Shown here: in pieces, positions 48,788 to 59,843 of the stretch
How positions within the stretch are numbered: position 1 is the stretch's first letter
Layout: every line of letters starts with the position of its first letter
Source of the DNA: Anthoceros angustus
Lineage: Eukaryota > Streptophyta > Anthocerotopsida > Anthocerotales > Anthocerotaceae
Reading direction: 5' to 3'
Length of the DNA stretch: 64,000 nucleotides
Assembly (NCBI GenBank): GCA_010909165.1
Contig: MU008150.1
Coordinates: forward strand, 372,001-436,000
Made by a program: the position numbers and the translations under genes
Notes under the pieces: generated by a model
What the model was told of the DNA's origin: nothing
What the model saw: the letters and a program-made list of their open reading frames with translations, nothing else
The model's database searches: none

Positions 48788-49928
48788 TCACACGACCACA
48801 GTAAAAGAATTGGCAACCTCCTGCAACATGTCCTTCACATCAGGCCATGAGTCCTCCGATGCTTGCGAATTAAGAGAATACAGCAGCCCACTGCTTGCGC
48901 AGTACACTGCTAAGTTGTGCCTGAAGAAGGAGGTGGCCCTTACAGTGTATTCCAAAGTGTAGTAGACATGGTCACTGCCAGGCGATCCTTGCCGACTGCT
49001 CGCACTCAGAAGCGTAGCCATCTTACCCGATCCTTGTGGAGCAATGAACTTGGTGAGGATAAGGGCCCCAGCTTCCTCAGGTCCCCCCAGCAACTCAAGC
49101 CTGCAAACAGTCCGACATACATCTTGAGTGCCTTCCCTACGTGCCAAGCGCGACGAGAAGGCAGGCAAGTCACAGGGGAATGCGAAGGCCACCTGAAGCC
49201 AGGGTAGACCGGAGCGACCACCACACTGACATTGAGCTGACCATCGCTGCCCGGCGGACCGAAGGCAACGATTGGTTCCGTGGAGCCGGACTGCGTCGGC
49301 CTGCCCTTGCTCATGCCCTGCAGAGGCGGCAAATCCAGAGACCTCTCCCGCTCCGCCCGCTCAACCGCTCTGTACAGAAGCCTCTGGTCTCCAACCCACT
49401 TGGCCGGGTACACGAACTCTGCGGCAGCAACACGCGTGAGCCCAACAAGCCTCACATCCCGTCCCGTTCCGTTCCAGTAATCAAGCTCTCAGTCTCACCG
49501 AAGCCCTTGCTGTTCTCGATGCAGCGTTTAAAGCCCTTCACAGGATACACCACGTCCAGCTTGAGACGCCTTGCCAGCTGCGAATCCAACGACAGGATTG
49601 CGCCTGTGACGCCCAGGAAGTTGGCCCCCAGGGCAATGACGGCCCCCACTGCCGCGCCCGCCACTATCCTCCTCCTGAATGCCACCTCTTCCGCAGACAG
49701 GGACAACACTGGCCCAGAGTCGTCCTTCGCAGCGCCAGCCTCCTCTTGCGTTTCCCCACGCCCGTGACTAGCTGACAGCACCCTCCATCCGCCCCCGCCG
49801 CCATGGCCGGTTCGATTGGTAACAGCAAGGCGCCCACGTCGTGGGTTACGCAGAATTGAACTTGGAGTCCGCGTGCTCTGGACGAGCGCAGGGGACGCAC
49901 ATTGGGTCTGAGCGCTTGGCAGAGACAT
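48788..49928 (-). CDS. PsbP domain-containing protein, PPD7-like, chloroplast
   Basis: Minus strand, three exons: 49928-49499, 49418-49193, 49100-48788. They encode 322 residues. The N-terminus (MSLPSAQTQCASPALVQSTR) is Ser/Arg-rich and Asp/Glu-poor like a transit peptide. A hydrophobic stretch (IVAGAAVGAVIALGANFLG) comes next. The PsbP fold then runs from GFEFVYPAKWVGDQRLLYRA through EPIVAFGPPGSDGQLNVSVV and YYTLEYTVRA to the end. The best match I recall is Arabidopsis PPD7 (At3g05410). PPDs are lumenal proteins around photosystem and NDH assembly, and PPD7's own role is not well defined. The junctions G|AG (Glu in FEF) and AG|G (Arg) preserve the frame, and both introns are GT-AG. Confidence 0.93.
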
Positions 49929-50202
49929 CAGATCACAAACGCAGGGCACGCCGTAGTGCACACCGTGCGTCTCCTTTTCCCCTCATTTCACTAGCTCAAT
50001 GTTAATTTACCAAACTTCAGAAAGTCTTTTATTAAGGGGGAAAAATATGGGAAAAGCCCATCCATGGGACAACCAAGGAGGACCCCGAGGGGCAAGGTGA
50101 AAGGGAGCGACTAAGCTCCCTACCTCTAGTCCCTTACTGCTCTCACAATGTCAAGTAGGAAGAACAAACAGTCTGCAAACCATAGAGGAAGAGGAAGAAA
50201 TA
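49929..50202. other. Upstream region of the PPD7-like gene
   Basis: No gene is seen. A short AT-rich stretch with AATATGGGAAAAGCCCATCC is present. Confidence 0.4.
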
Positions 50203-50436
50203 TCACCTACGGTCCCCGCCTTGTGAAGAATCCTTGTCAAGAGGCTCTTTGAAGGGCAATTGAGAATCGATGTTTGAAGTATGTTGTGAAGTAGGAAAGA
50301 GACAGCCTCGCACCGTACCTGTAGGCGTGTGGGCGTGGTAAGCTTTGATGCAGGACTTTAAAAATTTATCGAAGTCCTCGGCCATCGCCCCATACGTTTC
50401 AAGTGCGAGCGGAATAAAGAGGCGGCCCATTTGCAT
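50203..50436 (-). pseudogene. Possible reverse-transcriptase C-terminal remnant
   Basis: The minus strand reads LFIPLALETYGAMAEDFDKF near its start. PLALETYGxL followed by an acidic helix is a phrase I associate with the region after the polymerase domain in plant non-LTR elements. Only about 75 codons are open and there is no catalytic motif here, so the assignment is tentative. Confidence 0.3.
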
Positions 50437-51540
50437 CCTGCTGTATTTCCTGACCTTGAGAGCTACTGCTTTGAGTCCAACATCACTTTTGAGTGATAAT
50501 CAGGGAGCAAAAGCATTAGCTAGAAACCCAGTTTTTCACTCAAGAACTAAGCACATAGCCTTGGTCGGACTTACACAAAAAGCATATGAATATCCTGTGA
50601 ATTTTAGACGTGAAGTCAAAACCTCCTTAAGTTAGCACTTAAGCACTAGGAGTTTACGAGCGGAGTTAAGTGATTTTACTATGTTAGCTCTTATTTTTAT
50701 CTGTTAAGCCTTCATCATCTTCTTCTATTTCAAGTTCATTTTCGTAAAAGGCAAACTTTTCTATGTGCTCATGCGGATCCTGAGATAATCATTCAAAAAT
50801 TTAATGTTTGATAACCAAGTCAGTTATTACATAATTAACGTAACCTAGTGGTGGCATTCAAGACACTTACTGTACATATGGCTGGTATGTCCAATGTACT
50901 CATTACAGGGCTCACAGCCTATCCAGACCATAGCCTATCCAGACCATATGAATACTGGATTTCTGACATTTGTAGCTTTCAAGCACATGTGAGTCTCCTT
51001 TTTCTCCTGGACATATCAGATATGCCATATGAGTTATCTCACCAGTAGGCAAGAATTGCTTAGGGACTACATATCCTCTTTCCTTACGAATCATGCAAGG
51101 GGCAGAAATCCTTAGTGTAGGGGTTCCTACACACTTGTCAGTTCCTGCGGATAATAAAGTTAATGGGTTAGCTTAGAGTAAATAAAATAAAAAAATGAAA
51201 GTATGGTTAGCAGTTCAGTAAGCAACTTACTAGTTGTCGTATCCTTCTTATGCATTTCCAATTTTTCTTTGTTATCTTGTTGCTTCTCAGGGAAAAAACC
51301 TAGCCGTTCATGTCCCATATATGTCAGATGGCAACAACTTCTTTGCTTGTCATATCTTAGTCATCATTTGCCTCATCATGGACAACAAAAAATAATAATA
51401 ATAAACAGACCATTTACTAGCTTCTGAAGTTTCCTAATAGCAAATGGGTCAGCATATATATCTGTCCTTAGACATCTCTCCCTTCAGCTTGGGCTTCCAT
51501 CACTGATCTCTTCACTGTTAGAGGGCAAAGTGAGGGATAG
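50437..51540. other. AT-rich intergenic
   Basis: Nothing recognised apart from a short direct repeat CCTATCCAGACCATA at about 50926 and 50941. Confidence 0.5.
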
Positions 51541-52017
51541 CTATTCTATGGTGTTCTTGATGCCTTCTACGAACAGCTGACTCCATGACACCTGTAAGGT
51601 GAGCAATGACAAAGTAAGAATGGACGTCAAACATACTTTGTGGGTTACAATGGTTGGCTTACAGGTGTAGGAGATCTTACTCTCATTCTCAGCTACTGGT
51701 GTCTCTTCTATGTCTTCATTGAATGCGTTGTAGTTGATTGCTTCTTCAGACGACGAAGATAGCTCCACCACTGTAGAAAAATGGACACTTTGGCTGGACA
51801 CAGAGTGTTGTTGAGACATTGCCATATATTGTGCAGGTGGCCTTCTTTGGTTTTCAGTAGTTGAAGCTAATGTCTGCAAGCTCCTCGTAGCCCCAGAGGC
51901 GGCAGACCTGGACGTTTCCATCTCTTCATCATCGTTGGACAGAGAGTTCTCAATTGCTGGTATTATCTCATCTTGAGTGGACGTTCTTGCTACAAGGGCT
52001 GCAAGCCTATTGTACAT
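51541..52017 (-). CDS. Unrecognised 158-codon frame
   Basis: It starts MYNRLAALVARTSTQDEIIP and is Ser/Glu/Asn-rich with low-complexity stretches (VVELSSSSEEAINYNAF). The end is more hydrophobic (SILTLSLLTLQVSW). No domain is recognised. It could be an exon of a transposon gene or a chance frame. Confidence 0.25.
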   Translation of the reverse strand: MYNRLAALVARTSTQDEIIPAIENSLSNDDEEMETSRSAASGATRSLQTLASTTENQRRPPAQYMAMSQQHSVSSQSVHFSTVVELSSSSEEAINYNAFNEDIEETPVAENESKISYTCKPTIVTHKVCLTSILTLSLLTLQVSWSQLFVEGIKNTIE

Positions 52018-52361
52018 TACGGTGTGAACTTTGGGAAGCGCATGCGTGCTCAGATTAGGATGGAGGTCATATTGGCTAGAGAGTTAGATTGGGAACGGCA
52101 CCTGGGACATTTGTTCCGAAGACTTTGTGGAGTTCTTATCACCATTTTGAGTAAAGACACTGGCGCCTTTTCTTCTTTTGCATAGCTCTTAAGCTAATCT
52201 GAATGCTTGTAACAACTTATGTCCACCTTGTAGAAGCTTGCTAGTGGTCCTTAAATGGTACCTGTGGTCGTGGTGCTTTCATCTTGTCTTAAATTTGTAG
52301 GTGAAATGGAGATGGTTTCAACAACCATGGAGGCTAATTAAATGTCACCAAGTGGGGAAGT

Positions 52362-52694
52362 TTGGGGGCAAACTTCTTCACCTGTCCGGATCTGTCTGCC
52401 TACAGGGTCAGGAAACAACGGCATGCGTCATGTAAGCTAGTATGTGTAAACCCTGACAAAATTGTTGGGAGCACAACTTGCTTTCAAGATGTCCTAAAAC
52501 GTCTAGATTTGGATCAAAAGGTGCGGGTAATCTCTTTGAGCTTTGCTCTCCCTTCTCCCATACTCTATGAACAACTGTGTCTAGTGCCTCTTTGCATTTT
52601 GGATGCCCCTGCAACACCTTGATGCAACATTCGGTGCATGCTGCAGCCCCGGGTAGCTGCCTAGGTTTGTGATTGATGAGGCACACTGCGTGAG
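52362..52694 (+). pseudogene. RecQ-like helicase remnant with motif II exon
   Basis: At 52663-52694 the sequence reads RFVIDEAHCV and ends AG|GTAAAG, a donor splitting the next Ser codon. RFVIDEAHCVSxWG is the DEAH-box motif II of RecQ helicases. The preceding bases have stops in all alignments I tried. The 86-codon frame before it (52362-52622) contains KLVCVNPDKIVGSTTCFQDV, which resembles the YVTPEKI segment upstream of motif II. Motif I and later motifs are not seen, so this is a captured or decayed fragment. Confidence 0.45.
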
Positions 52695-53586
52695 GTAAAG
52701 CTGATGGAAGGCCAGTACATCAATTGCCGAGTAGGTACAGCAAATTTCATAGAAGAAAAATACAGCAGATTTCTTTGGCCACTCTTTCACAGTCTGGCCT
52801 GGGAACAGAAAAAAAAGAAGAATTTTATTTAAGTCCACTAAGGACGGATTTCCGTCATGGGACTTGGTACTTAACAACTTGTACCTTGGTGTGCCTAAGC
52901 TACTTGCACCAAGGGCATCCACTCCCTTTAGGCACCCCATCTAAGTACCCATCTAAGCTCAAGATGCTTAATCACACGTGTGTCCATTTGGCCCAAGCCA
53001 TTTGGACACACATTTGAACAGTGAGTGACAGCATGACAATAAGGTCCTAGGAATTCTCAAGTAGCAGTTCATTGAATTATTCTCAAGCAGCGGTTAACAA
53101 CAAGTATTGGTGAACAAGGATGAATATAGCAAGTTGGTTAACAGGTTTGAGCTGCTAAACGAGGATGTTACAGCAGGTTGGATAACAGGTTTTAGTACTG
53201 AACAAGGATATTAGCAGTAGGTTGATAATAATTTTAGGTTATTTTAAATTTGGTGAGGAACCGGCCCAGAGCTTTCAGGCACATGCTCTTACCCTTTGTT
53301 ATTAGGAAATGCAGCAAGGGCATGAATTCCCTCAAGAAGTTTAGTCACGAAGCAAATCCGGCCGATGTGACAAGTAACTACGAACAGCAGTGTCTAGGAT
53401 AGGACTCAAACCATGAGCCCCTTTTCGAGTCCCAGTTGATTCGTGCTTGTAATGCCTTTGTCACTATTGATCCAGTTTCCTTGGGTATGTTTGTCAACGG
53501 CAGTACTAGGTACATCCTCAATTGTTCCCACATTTTGTCCAGCCAAAACCCCCTAGTACCAAGCAGCATGCCTCGCATCAAACATC
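52695..53586. other. Intergenic with a dispersed repeat piece
   Basis: About 52870-52945 is related to the 62-bp unit repeated at 26.13-26.31 kb. Nothing else is recognised. Confidence 0.45.
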
Positions 53587-53695
53587 AAAAACCCCCCACC
53601 AAAGTACGTAACCCCCACCAAATTTAAAAGTACCCCCCACCAAATTTAAAGTACCTCCACCAAACTTAAAGTACCCCCCGTTCCCCCCACTCTCC
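53587..53695. repeat. Irregular C-rich minisatellite
   Basis: Imperfect repeats of ACCCCCCACCAAATTTAAAGT, about 20-25 bp each, four to five copies with length variation. Confidence 0.8.
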
Positions 53696-54639
53696 ATAAA
53701 AAAAAGAGAGTATGTTTTACAACCTCATTTACAATCCTATTGCTAGACCATCAAATTTACAACTTTGCTTACATTTTACAACGGCATTTACACTTTACAA
53801 CGTAATCTACAACATGGGAGCCTAGTTATCGATCCCTATTATAAATGACCTTCAATCATATTAGCTTAATAATAGTAATAATAAAGAGTTTTGAAAAAGT
53901 AAAGATCAAATTTCGAGAAAAAGGTTTTGCAATGTAATCTACATGGGAACCTCGTCATCAATCCCCTAGTGGGATTTTTAGGTGGGGAGTTTTAGTGGGT
54001 GAGGGAGTTTTTCCCAAGTCCCACATAACCTGTGATGGTATCTAGGCACATATTCAGATGACCTTGGGAAGAGTATAGTCTCTTCCTGTTGGGATGGTCT
54101 AGTAATAGGATTGTAAATATGATGTGTAACATAGGAGAATCAGAACCCTTGCTGAAGATTTCTCCCCCGGGGTTGTTTTGATTTATTAAAGAGATATTCT
54201 TGTTGGGAGGATGACTAACAAAAACTAGAGAATGTTGACGAACTGCCTTGTTCACGAACTTTGTGAATTAGACCCCAACCATGAGTCCGTTATAATCCTG
54301 AGGGCCTTTACGAACTCACAGCTTGGTTAAACTGGCTGAACTGAACTGTACACAATAACTAGTGGCACATAGGAAAAATAGTTCAGTTTTATATGAAGTG
54401 AACCATCTATAAATTGTGAATTGTGCAAATCAAACTAAACGCCTTCCAACAAGCTGCCGTGAGATGTATGGTGGGAAGAGAAACAGAAGAAATAGAACAG
54501 AGAAACCTGAAGTAATCTGGAATAATATGAAGTAATTGATAAAAGGTAAAAAAACCTATTTAACATCAATTTACATGAACTAGGATTTGTAAGGAGTATA
54601 GCTCATGATCAATTGGTTTGCAAACTATCACACGATTCT
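53696..54639. other. AT-rich intergenic
   Basis: No gene or clear repeat is recognised. TTTACAAC-type words recur at 53715-53815. Confidence 0.45.
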
Positions 54640-54864
54640 TGTTGGTGCAAACGATAGGGTTTAGGCGCCGTCAGATCAGGACCTAGCTTTTAGGGCACGT
54701 TTCGCCCATAACCAGTTTAAATAATAGCTTGACAGTTTAGGCAGTTAATCAAGTTACTTAGACGCTTAACTGAATTACTGCAGTTATAACCGTATGTAGA
54801 AGTATAAGACATGTACCATTGTATCAGTAAAAGCATTCTTTCTTGGATATCTTGTCCGTCTTCA
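54640..54864 (+). repeat. 5' LTR of the copia element
   Basis: About 225 bp, beginning TG and ending CA, immediately before the primer site. The start is placed at TGTTGGTGC because of the TG...CA rule. It has not been confirmed by a second LTR copy. Confidence 0.6.
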
Positions 54865-54876
54865 TGGTATCAGAGC
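54865..54876 (+). promoter_or_regulatory. Primer binding site (initiator tRNA-Met)
   Basis: TGGTATCAGAGC is the exact complement of the 3' end of plant initiator tRNA-Met and directly follows the LTR. Confidence 0.85.
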
Positions 54877-55398
54877 ACCAAGGCTCTCTACCCTTCGGTT
54901 TCGCTTCCGCCTCCTACCACTGGCGCCGCGCAATCCACCAGCATGTAGCAGCAGCAAGCCACGGGTTTCGAGAGCTACCGATCCTAGCTAAAGCATCATG
55001 CCTAGGCGGCGCGTCCCAGCGTTTCATGCACCCACAGCCCGCGCTCCATCTCCAATCGGAAGACCCTGCGCGGACTGCACCCAGAAATTGACCCGCTATG
55101 AACAGCGCCGCCGACAATGGACGAGACCAAGCACCGCGCCCTCGAGCACGCCTGCCGGCGTTCGCACTACCGCCACGCCGACCAGACCAATTCCCCACTC
55201 GCATGGATGCGCCTATACAGCACCCTTTCCTGCAAAAGTACCAACTACACGTGATTACCTCAGAATTCAGTTGAATTGCATAGAGTCCCAGCTTGAAGCC
55301 CTGCACCTAACAGTCAGTCAGCTTCATGTGCATAGGTATAAGTAGATCACAGCAGATCTCACCTTGCTCGCCTCCTGCAGCAAGTCGTGTAGCACCCT

Positions 55399-56502
55399 AT
55401 GCCACATTTTGACCCTCTTGCCTCCCACACAACAAAAATCTTAGCAAAGAAACTTGCAAAACTTGCAATCACCTCTGCCATGGCCAGCCCTGCCTATAAT
55501 CCTACCTCCACGGTGATCAACACCACCAAAGTAGAATTCAGAGACCGCGATCGCTTCACAGGAAGCGATTACGATATCTGGCAAATGAGAATAACAGCCC
55601 TGCTAGAGGAACATGATCTGATGTCAGTCACGGACGGCACCTCGCCACAGCCTTCTCTCACTTCTAATCCACCAGCTACTGCCGACCACATAGCCGCATG
55701 GAACAAGAAGGACAAGAGGGCTCGTAACATCCTGATATCTGCCATCGACAAAACAATGCTTCAGCACACCCAAGGTCAGACGACCTCACATGATGTGTGG
55801 AAGACGTTTAACGACATGTTCCAAGCACAAAGCTCGATGTCCCTTATAAACGCCACAAGACAATTCTACTCCCTTAAGATGAGGGAAAACGAGAGCGTCG
55901 AGCAGCATGTAAATGTGTTCAGGTCCTTGCGAGCCAAGCTCTCCGGCAGCGGCACCGTAATCAACGAGCTCCAGGCAGCAGTCGCTCTTCTAACATCTCT
56001 TCCTCCATCATACAGGAACTTTGTTAGTTCACAGAACGCCGCACTAAGACAGGCCATTCAAGCTACAGGAGAAAACGTACCCCCGGCATACACGTTCTCC
56101 GACGTTGTAGCAGCCCTGCTAGAGGAGGAGTCCAGCAGGATCGGCACCTCACGTTCTAGCATAGGAACAAACCACGCTCTCTTCTTGTCCAGAGGAAGAG
56201 GCAACAGGCGTGGAAGCACCGGTGGCGGCCGAGGAGCTTTCCCAAGAGGAAGAGGCCAGCCCTCTGCAAGCTTTCCAACATTTCCCAATCGACAATTCTC
56301 TCAAAACAAGCAGTTTGACAAGAGGTCCGCCAAGGGAGCCTGTAACTGGTGTAAAATCCTTGGCCACTATGAGAGCGAATGCAGAAAAAAGCAGGCAGGC
56401 GAACCTCGAAGGGAAACCCCCAGAAATGAGTCCCATCTCACAACAACAGCTAAGCCTTCACCAGCCAACTCAATTTTAGCATCACTTACACTTACCGTCT
56501 GA
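55399..56502 (+). CDS. Copia Gag polyprotein (UBN2 type)
   Basis: A frame of 367 residues is intact to its stop. Motifs: FTGSDYDIWQMRITALLEEH (N-terminal DUF4219/UBN2 region), AWNKKDKRARNILISAID, the DVWKTFNDMFQ region, LTSLPPSYRNFV, a Gly/Arg-rich linker, and one zinc knuckle CNWCKILGHYESEC (C-X2-C-X4-H-X4-C). It packages element RNA. ATG 55480 (MASPAYNPTSTV) is an equally likely start. Gag closes with TGA rather than running into protease, and the following sequence does not continue the polyprotein. Confidence 0.9.
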   Translation: MPHFDPLASHTTKILAKKLAKLAITSAMASPAYNPTSTVINTTKVEFRDRDRFTGSDYDIWQMRITALLEEHDLMSVTDGTSPQPSLTSNPPATADHIAAWNKKDKRARNILISAIDKTMLQHTQGQTTSHDVWKTFNDMFQAQSSMSLINATRQFYSLKMRENESVEQHVNVFRSLRAKLSGSGTVINELQAAVALLTSLPPSYRNFVSSQNAALRQAIQATGENVPPAYTFSDVVAALLEEESSRIGTSRSSIGTNHALFLSRGRGNRRGSTGGGRGAFPRGRGQPSASFPTFPNRQFSQNKQFDKRSAKGACNWCKILGHYESECRKKQAGEPRRETPRNESHLTTTAKPSPANSILASLTLTV

Positions 56503-57036
56503 TACAAGTCGGGTTCTTAGGGCCACAACCCATATCTGCGATTGTGAGACATGTTCACTTCATGTCCTTACCGTATCCTCCGCTGCATTGGCCTGTGGCC
56601 TATGAGCTTGCCCTTCCTCCCGAATCTCGTGCATTCACCCCGCCTTCCGTAACACCGAACCATGTTTTGATCCCGCACAATGACTCATTGTCTTGCTGGC
56701 TCTGAGCTCGAGTATGCTCACATTGACCGATGCACTTCATCCTTCCACCGCTTCCGAACGACAATAGAATCTACCGCCTGGGCATGTTTCAAAGCCTCGC
56801 ACTCACGATCGAAACACTACTACATTTTGAGGATCCAAAATAACGTGTGAAGCAACGCATGTTTGTAAAAAACAACGGAAAAGTTGGAAAAAACAACGCC
56901 ACCGAACCTAAGCGAAAACAACGAAACACCGTTGTTTTCTTGCTTTTGTGTTATTTAGGAACCGTTGTTTTTCCTAACTCATGTTTAACCTATACCCCAA
57001 CCTCTCATTTCCTGCTTCTTTCTTTCTGNAGTAAGA
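56503..57036. other. Non-coding, unassigned
   Basis: It holds a 10-bp perfect inverted repeat GAAAACAACG/CGTTGTTTTC (56914-56939), several more AAAACAACG words, and an N at 57030. It may be the end of an unidentified DNA element. Confidence 0.4.
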
Positions 57037-57295
57037 ATTCCTTGGCTTTGAAATGACTTTTCTCCAATGTTAAGGTTTCCAATTCCTTGGACTTTGAGTG
57101 ACGCCTTTTCTCAAATGTTAAGGTTTCCAATTCCTTGGCTTTGAAATAACTTTTCTCAAATGTTAAGGTTTCCAATTCCTTGGACTTTGAAATAACTTTT
57201 CTCCAATGTTAAGGTTAAGTAAGAATTCCTTGGACTTTGAAATGACTTTTCTCAAATGTTAAGCTTTAAGAATCATGAATGCAAGCGTGAAAATG
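57037..57295. repeat. Orphan copy of the foldback-arm tandem array
   Basis: It holds repeats of about 45-50 bp built from AATTCCTTGGACTTTGAAAT and TTTTCTCCAATGTTAAGG. They are followed by TTTAAGAATCATGAATGCAA, the same order as in the arms of the foldback at 58.27-59.56 kb. Confidence 0.85.
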
Positions 57296-57465
57296 CCTCA
57301 GAGTAGTGTCACACCAGATGACATCCCGCTTCGATATGGGGTAATGGAGTGTTTGTGGGCGCGTGCTCACGTGCCTCATGAGGATGTCGCAGCAATCCGC
57401 GCATCGTCTGGCGGCCAACTGGAGCTATTTGATTCTGCGCAAGCCTAGTGCAGGATTCCAAGTTC

Positions 57466-57893
57466 TTAATGCAAGGGACACTTCAACATGCGAGCCGCAA
57501 TGCGTGGCCATGAGAAATCGAAGCAGGACACAAGCAGGAAGGCAAGGAAGCAAAGCAACGGCGGGTGAAAACCTTTGTTGAACAAGAATGGAGTAACTCG
57601 GGTTGAGGCGTTAGGGGCATTGTTGTAGGCAAACTCAACGAGGTGGAGAAAGTCCAGCCACCGAGTTTGGTGCACACCGCATAAGCACGGAGTATATCCT
57701 CTAAAACTTGATTAGCTCGAGTAGCACCATCCGTCGAGGATAAAAGGCGAGACATACTGAGCTTGGTGCCAAGACCACGTGAACCGCTTGCCGAAGCGGA
57801 CGAAACTGAATCATGATCGCTCACAAGAGAGCGAGGGAGGCCATGGGCACGATAAACCACTTTCGAATATCTTGCGTTTAGGCAAGTACCCAC
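57466..57893 (-). pseudogene. Gypsy integrase C-terminal fragment
   Basis: On the minus strand one frame (57893 leftwards) reads HGLPRSLVSDHDSVSS ... LGTKLSMS and NQVLEDILRAYAV, the usual integrase end of chromovirus-type Pol. A second frame (57675 leftwards) reads RWLDFLHLVEFAYNNAP and STRVTPFLFNKGFHPP. The two overlap with a frameshift, so the fragment is dead. Catalytic Asp in SDHD is kept. It points opposite to the copia element around it. Confidence 0.8.
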
Positions 57894-58270
57894 TCAAGAA
57901 TACTTCCACGTCCAATTTATTCATATGATTTAAATGGGGAGTTACATCTCTAACAAGATTTATGCTCTACAATTCTATCAATTGGGTTTGTCTAGAACTA
58001 AATTCAGTTTTAAGGTTGTTTCCAAAATTTTAGAACACCTCCAAATTGCTAGTTTACTCCTCCTTTATGTGCTTGCATTCGTCCGACGATTCTTGCTTAC
58101 AATTCCATCTCCATATGCATGCGCCTATGATGCGCAAGACGATCATCCACATGACAAACATATAAATAAGTCTTATTTCTATAGCCGCACTTTGATAAAT
58201 CCTAGCTTTGCTCCAAATTGAGCCCATTGAGATCTTCGCTTCAAGACAAAGTTGTTGAAAAGGCTTTGAC
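57894..58270. other. AT-rich non-coding
   Basis: No recognised gene; it lies between the gypsy fragment and the foldback. Confidence 0.45.
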
Positions 58271-59555
58271 GTGTTTTTCGCTTTTAAGAAGATGTATGAG
58301 ATGTTAATACCATAGCATTCCTTCAAAGACACTTATAAGGTGTAGGATTCCTTGGACTTTGAAATAACTTTTCTCCAATGTTAAGGTTTCCAATTCCTTG
58401 GACTTTGAAATGACTTTTCTCCAATGTTAAGGTTAAGTAAAATTCCTTGGGCTTTGAAATGACTTTTCTCAATGTTAAGGTTAAGTAAGAATTCCTTGGA
58501 CTTTGGAGTGACGCCTTTTCTCAAATGTTAAGCTTTAAGAATCATGAATGCAAGCGTGAAAATGCCTCGTAGTGGTGGTCAAATCTGCCTCTCGGTGATT
58601 CAACACACCAAAACTTGCTACCAAAGAATCGCGAAGTTTGCAATAGTGGGCGCCGTGAGTCAAGTTTGGTTGTATATTGAATTTGTGGGAGGCGGATCCC
58701 GGGGCTCCGAGATGCACCTCTAGCGGCCACACTTATCCCACGCCGCTTCAGACGTTGGGTTTCGTCCCATGAGACTTGGGAGCAGTCGAATCTTGAGAAT
58801 CCGTCACCACCGCAGCTACACACTACCTCAGCCTTCTAGACAAGCAAGGCGCCTCACGCCCTCTCACAGCTCTCGCGCCCAGCCGCTTCAGAACTCACCA
58901 AACCTCAACCTACAACGACACCACACAATTGCGAGTTCGTCTTAACGGCAAAGGTGTCTATCACGGCGCCTGTGGACCCCCGACCCACACCGCAACCGTC
59001 CCTACTCCTAAGACACTCTTCTCCACATAGGGAGCGCCCTCTTACTTGCAGATTTGGGATTCGTCCCTTAGGCTCTGCCTGTGGCCTTCCGAGCTTGCTA
59101 GTCCACTCTTGTCTCTTCTGCTTGAACTACGGACAATGTGTTGCATAATTCCAATATACAACCAAACTTGACTCATGGGCCCACTATTGCAAACGGCATT
59201 GCTGGTAGCAAGTTTCGTGTGTTGAATCACCGAGAGCCGACCTGACCGCCACTACGAGGCATTTTCACGCTTGCATTCATGATTCTTAAAGCTTAACATT
59301 TGAGAAAAGGCGTCACTCCAAAGTCCAAGGAATTCTTACTTAACCTTAACATTGGAGAAAAGTCATTTCAAAGCCCAAGGAATGCTTACTTAACCTTAAC
59401 ATTGGAGAAAAGTCATTTCAAAGTCCAAGGAATTGGAAACCTTAACATTGGAGAAAAGTTATTTCAAAGTCCAAGGAATCCTACACCTTATAAGTGTCTT
59501 TGAAGGAATGCTATGGTATTAACATCTCATACATCTTCTTAAAAACGAAAAACAC
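58271..59555. mobile_element. Foldback element with about 410-bp inverted arms containing tandem repeats
   Basis: The left arm (58271-58684) and right arm (59147-59555) are near-perfect inverted copies. The outer ends are GTGTTTTTCGCTTTTAAGAA and TTCTTAAAAACGAAAAACAC. Each arm holds four to five tandem units of 45-50 bp (AATTCCTTGGACTTTGAAAT type), then TTTAAGAATCATGAATGCAA, then a unique inner part ending near TTGTATATTG. The spacer is 462 bp without a convincing gene. The build resembles foldback (FB/FARE-like) DNA transposons. No target-site duplication is evident at these borders. The right arm abuts the copia RT piece. Confidence 0.8.
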
Positions 59556-59558
59556 GAA

Positions 59559-59843
59559 GTGTTTCACCAAGTGCTAATTGAGCTAGGCTTTGTGTGTCTG
59601 GATGCTGATTCCAGTGTTTACATCTTGTGTGAGGGCCAAGACTTTATAATCCTGTTTGTCTATGTCGATGATAATTTCCTTTTCAGTACCTCAATGACCT
59701 TGATGGACAAGATCAAAAGAGTTCTGCTTACCAGATTTGAAATGAGTGATTTGGGTGAGCTTTCTTTTTCCTTGGGTGTTCGTTTCTCGTCGGTCACGGC
59801 TTGCCCATCTGTTCTTCTAGATGGCAGCCTCTGCATCCCTTAA
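59559..59843 (+). pseudogene. Copia reverse transcriptase fragment
   Basis: It reads FHQVLIELGFVCLDADSSVY, then LFVYVDDNFLFSTSM with the YVDD catalytic motif, then FEMSDLGELSFSLGV. The region before YVDD and everything after GV are missing. Same strand as the gag at 55.4 kb. Confidence 0.85.

Larger units (their letters stand above)
54640..59843 (+). mobile_element. Copia-type LTR retrotransposon, broken by later events
   Basis: The left LTR (TGTTGGTGC ... CGTCTTCA) ends at 54864, and a perfect tRNA-Met primer site follows. Gag is at 55399-56502. A reverse transcriptase piece appears only at about 59559-59843. Between them lie a gypsy integrase fragment and a foldback element, and no protease, copia integrase or N-terminal RT is visible. 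No clear right LTR was found. Whether gag and RT come from one insertion is inferred from shared strand and family, not proven. Confidence 0.6.

Noticed and set aside
56815-57308. CACTACT ... AGTAGTG ends suggesting a small CACTA element
   Set aside because: Only seven bases match, there is no 3-bp target duplication, and the right end coincides with the edge of the foldback-arm array.
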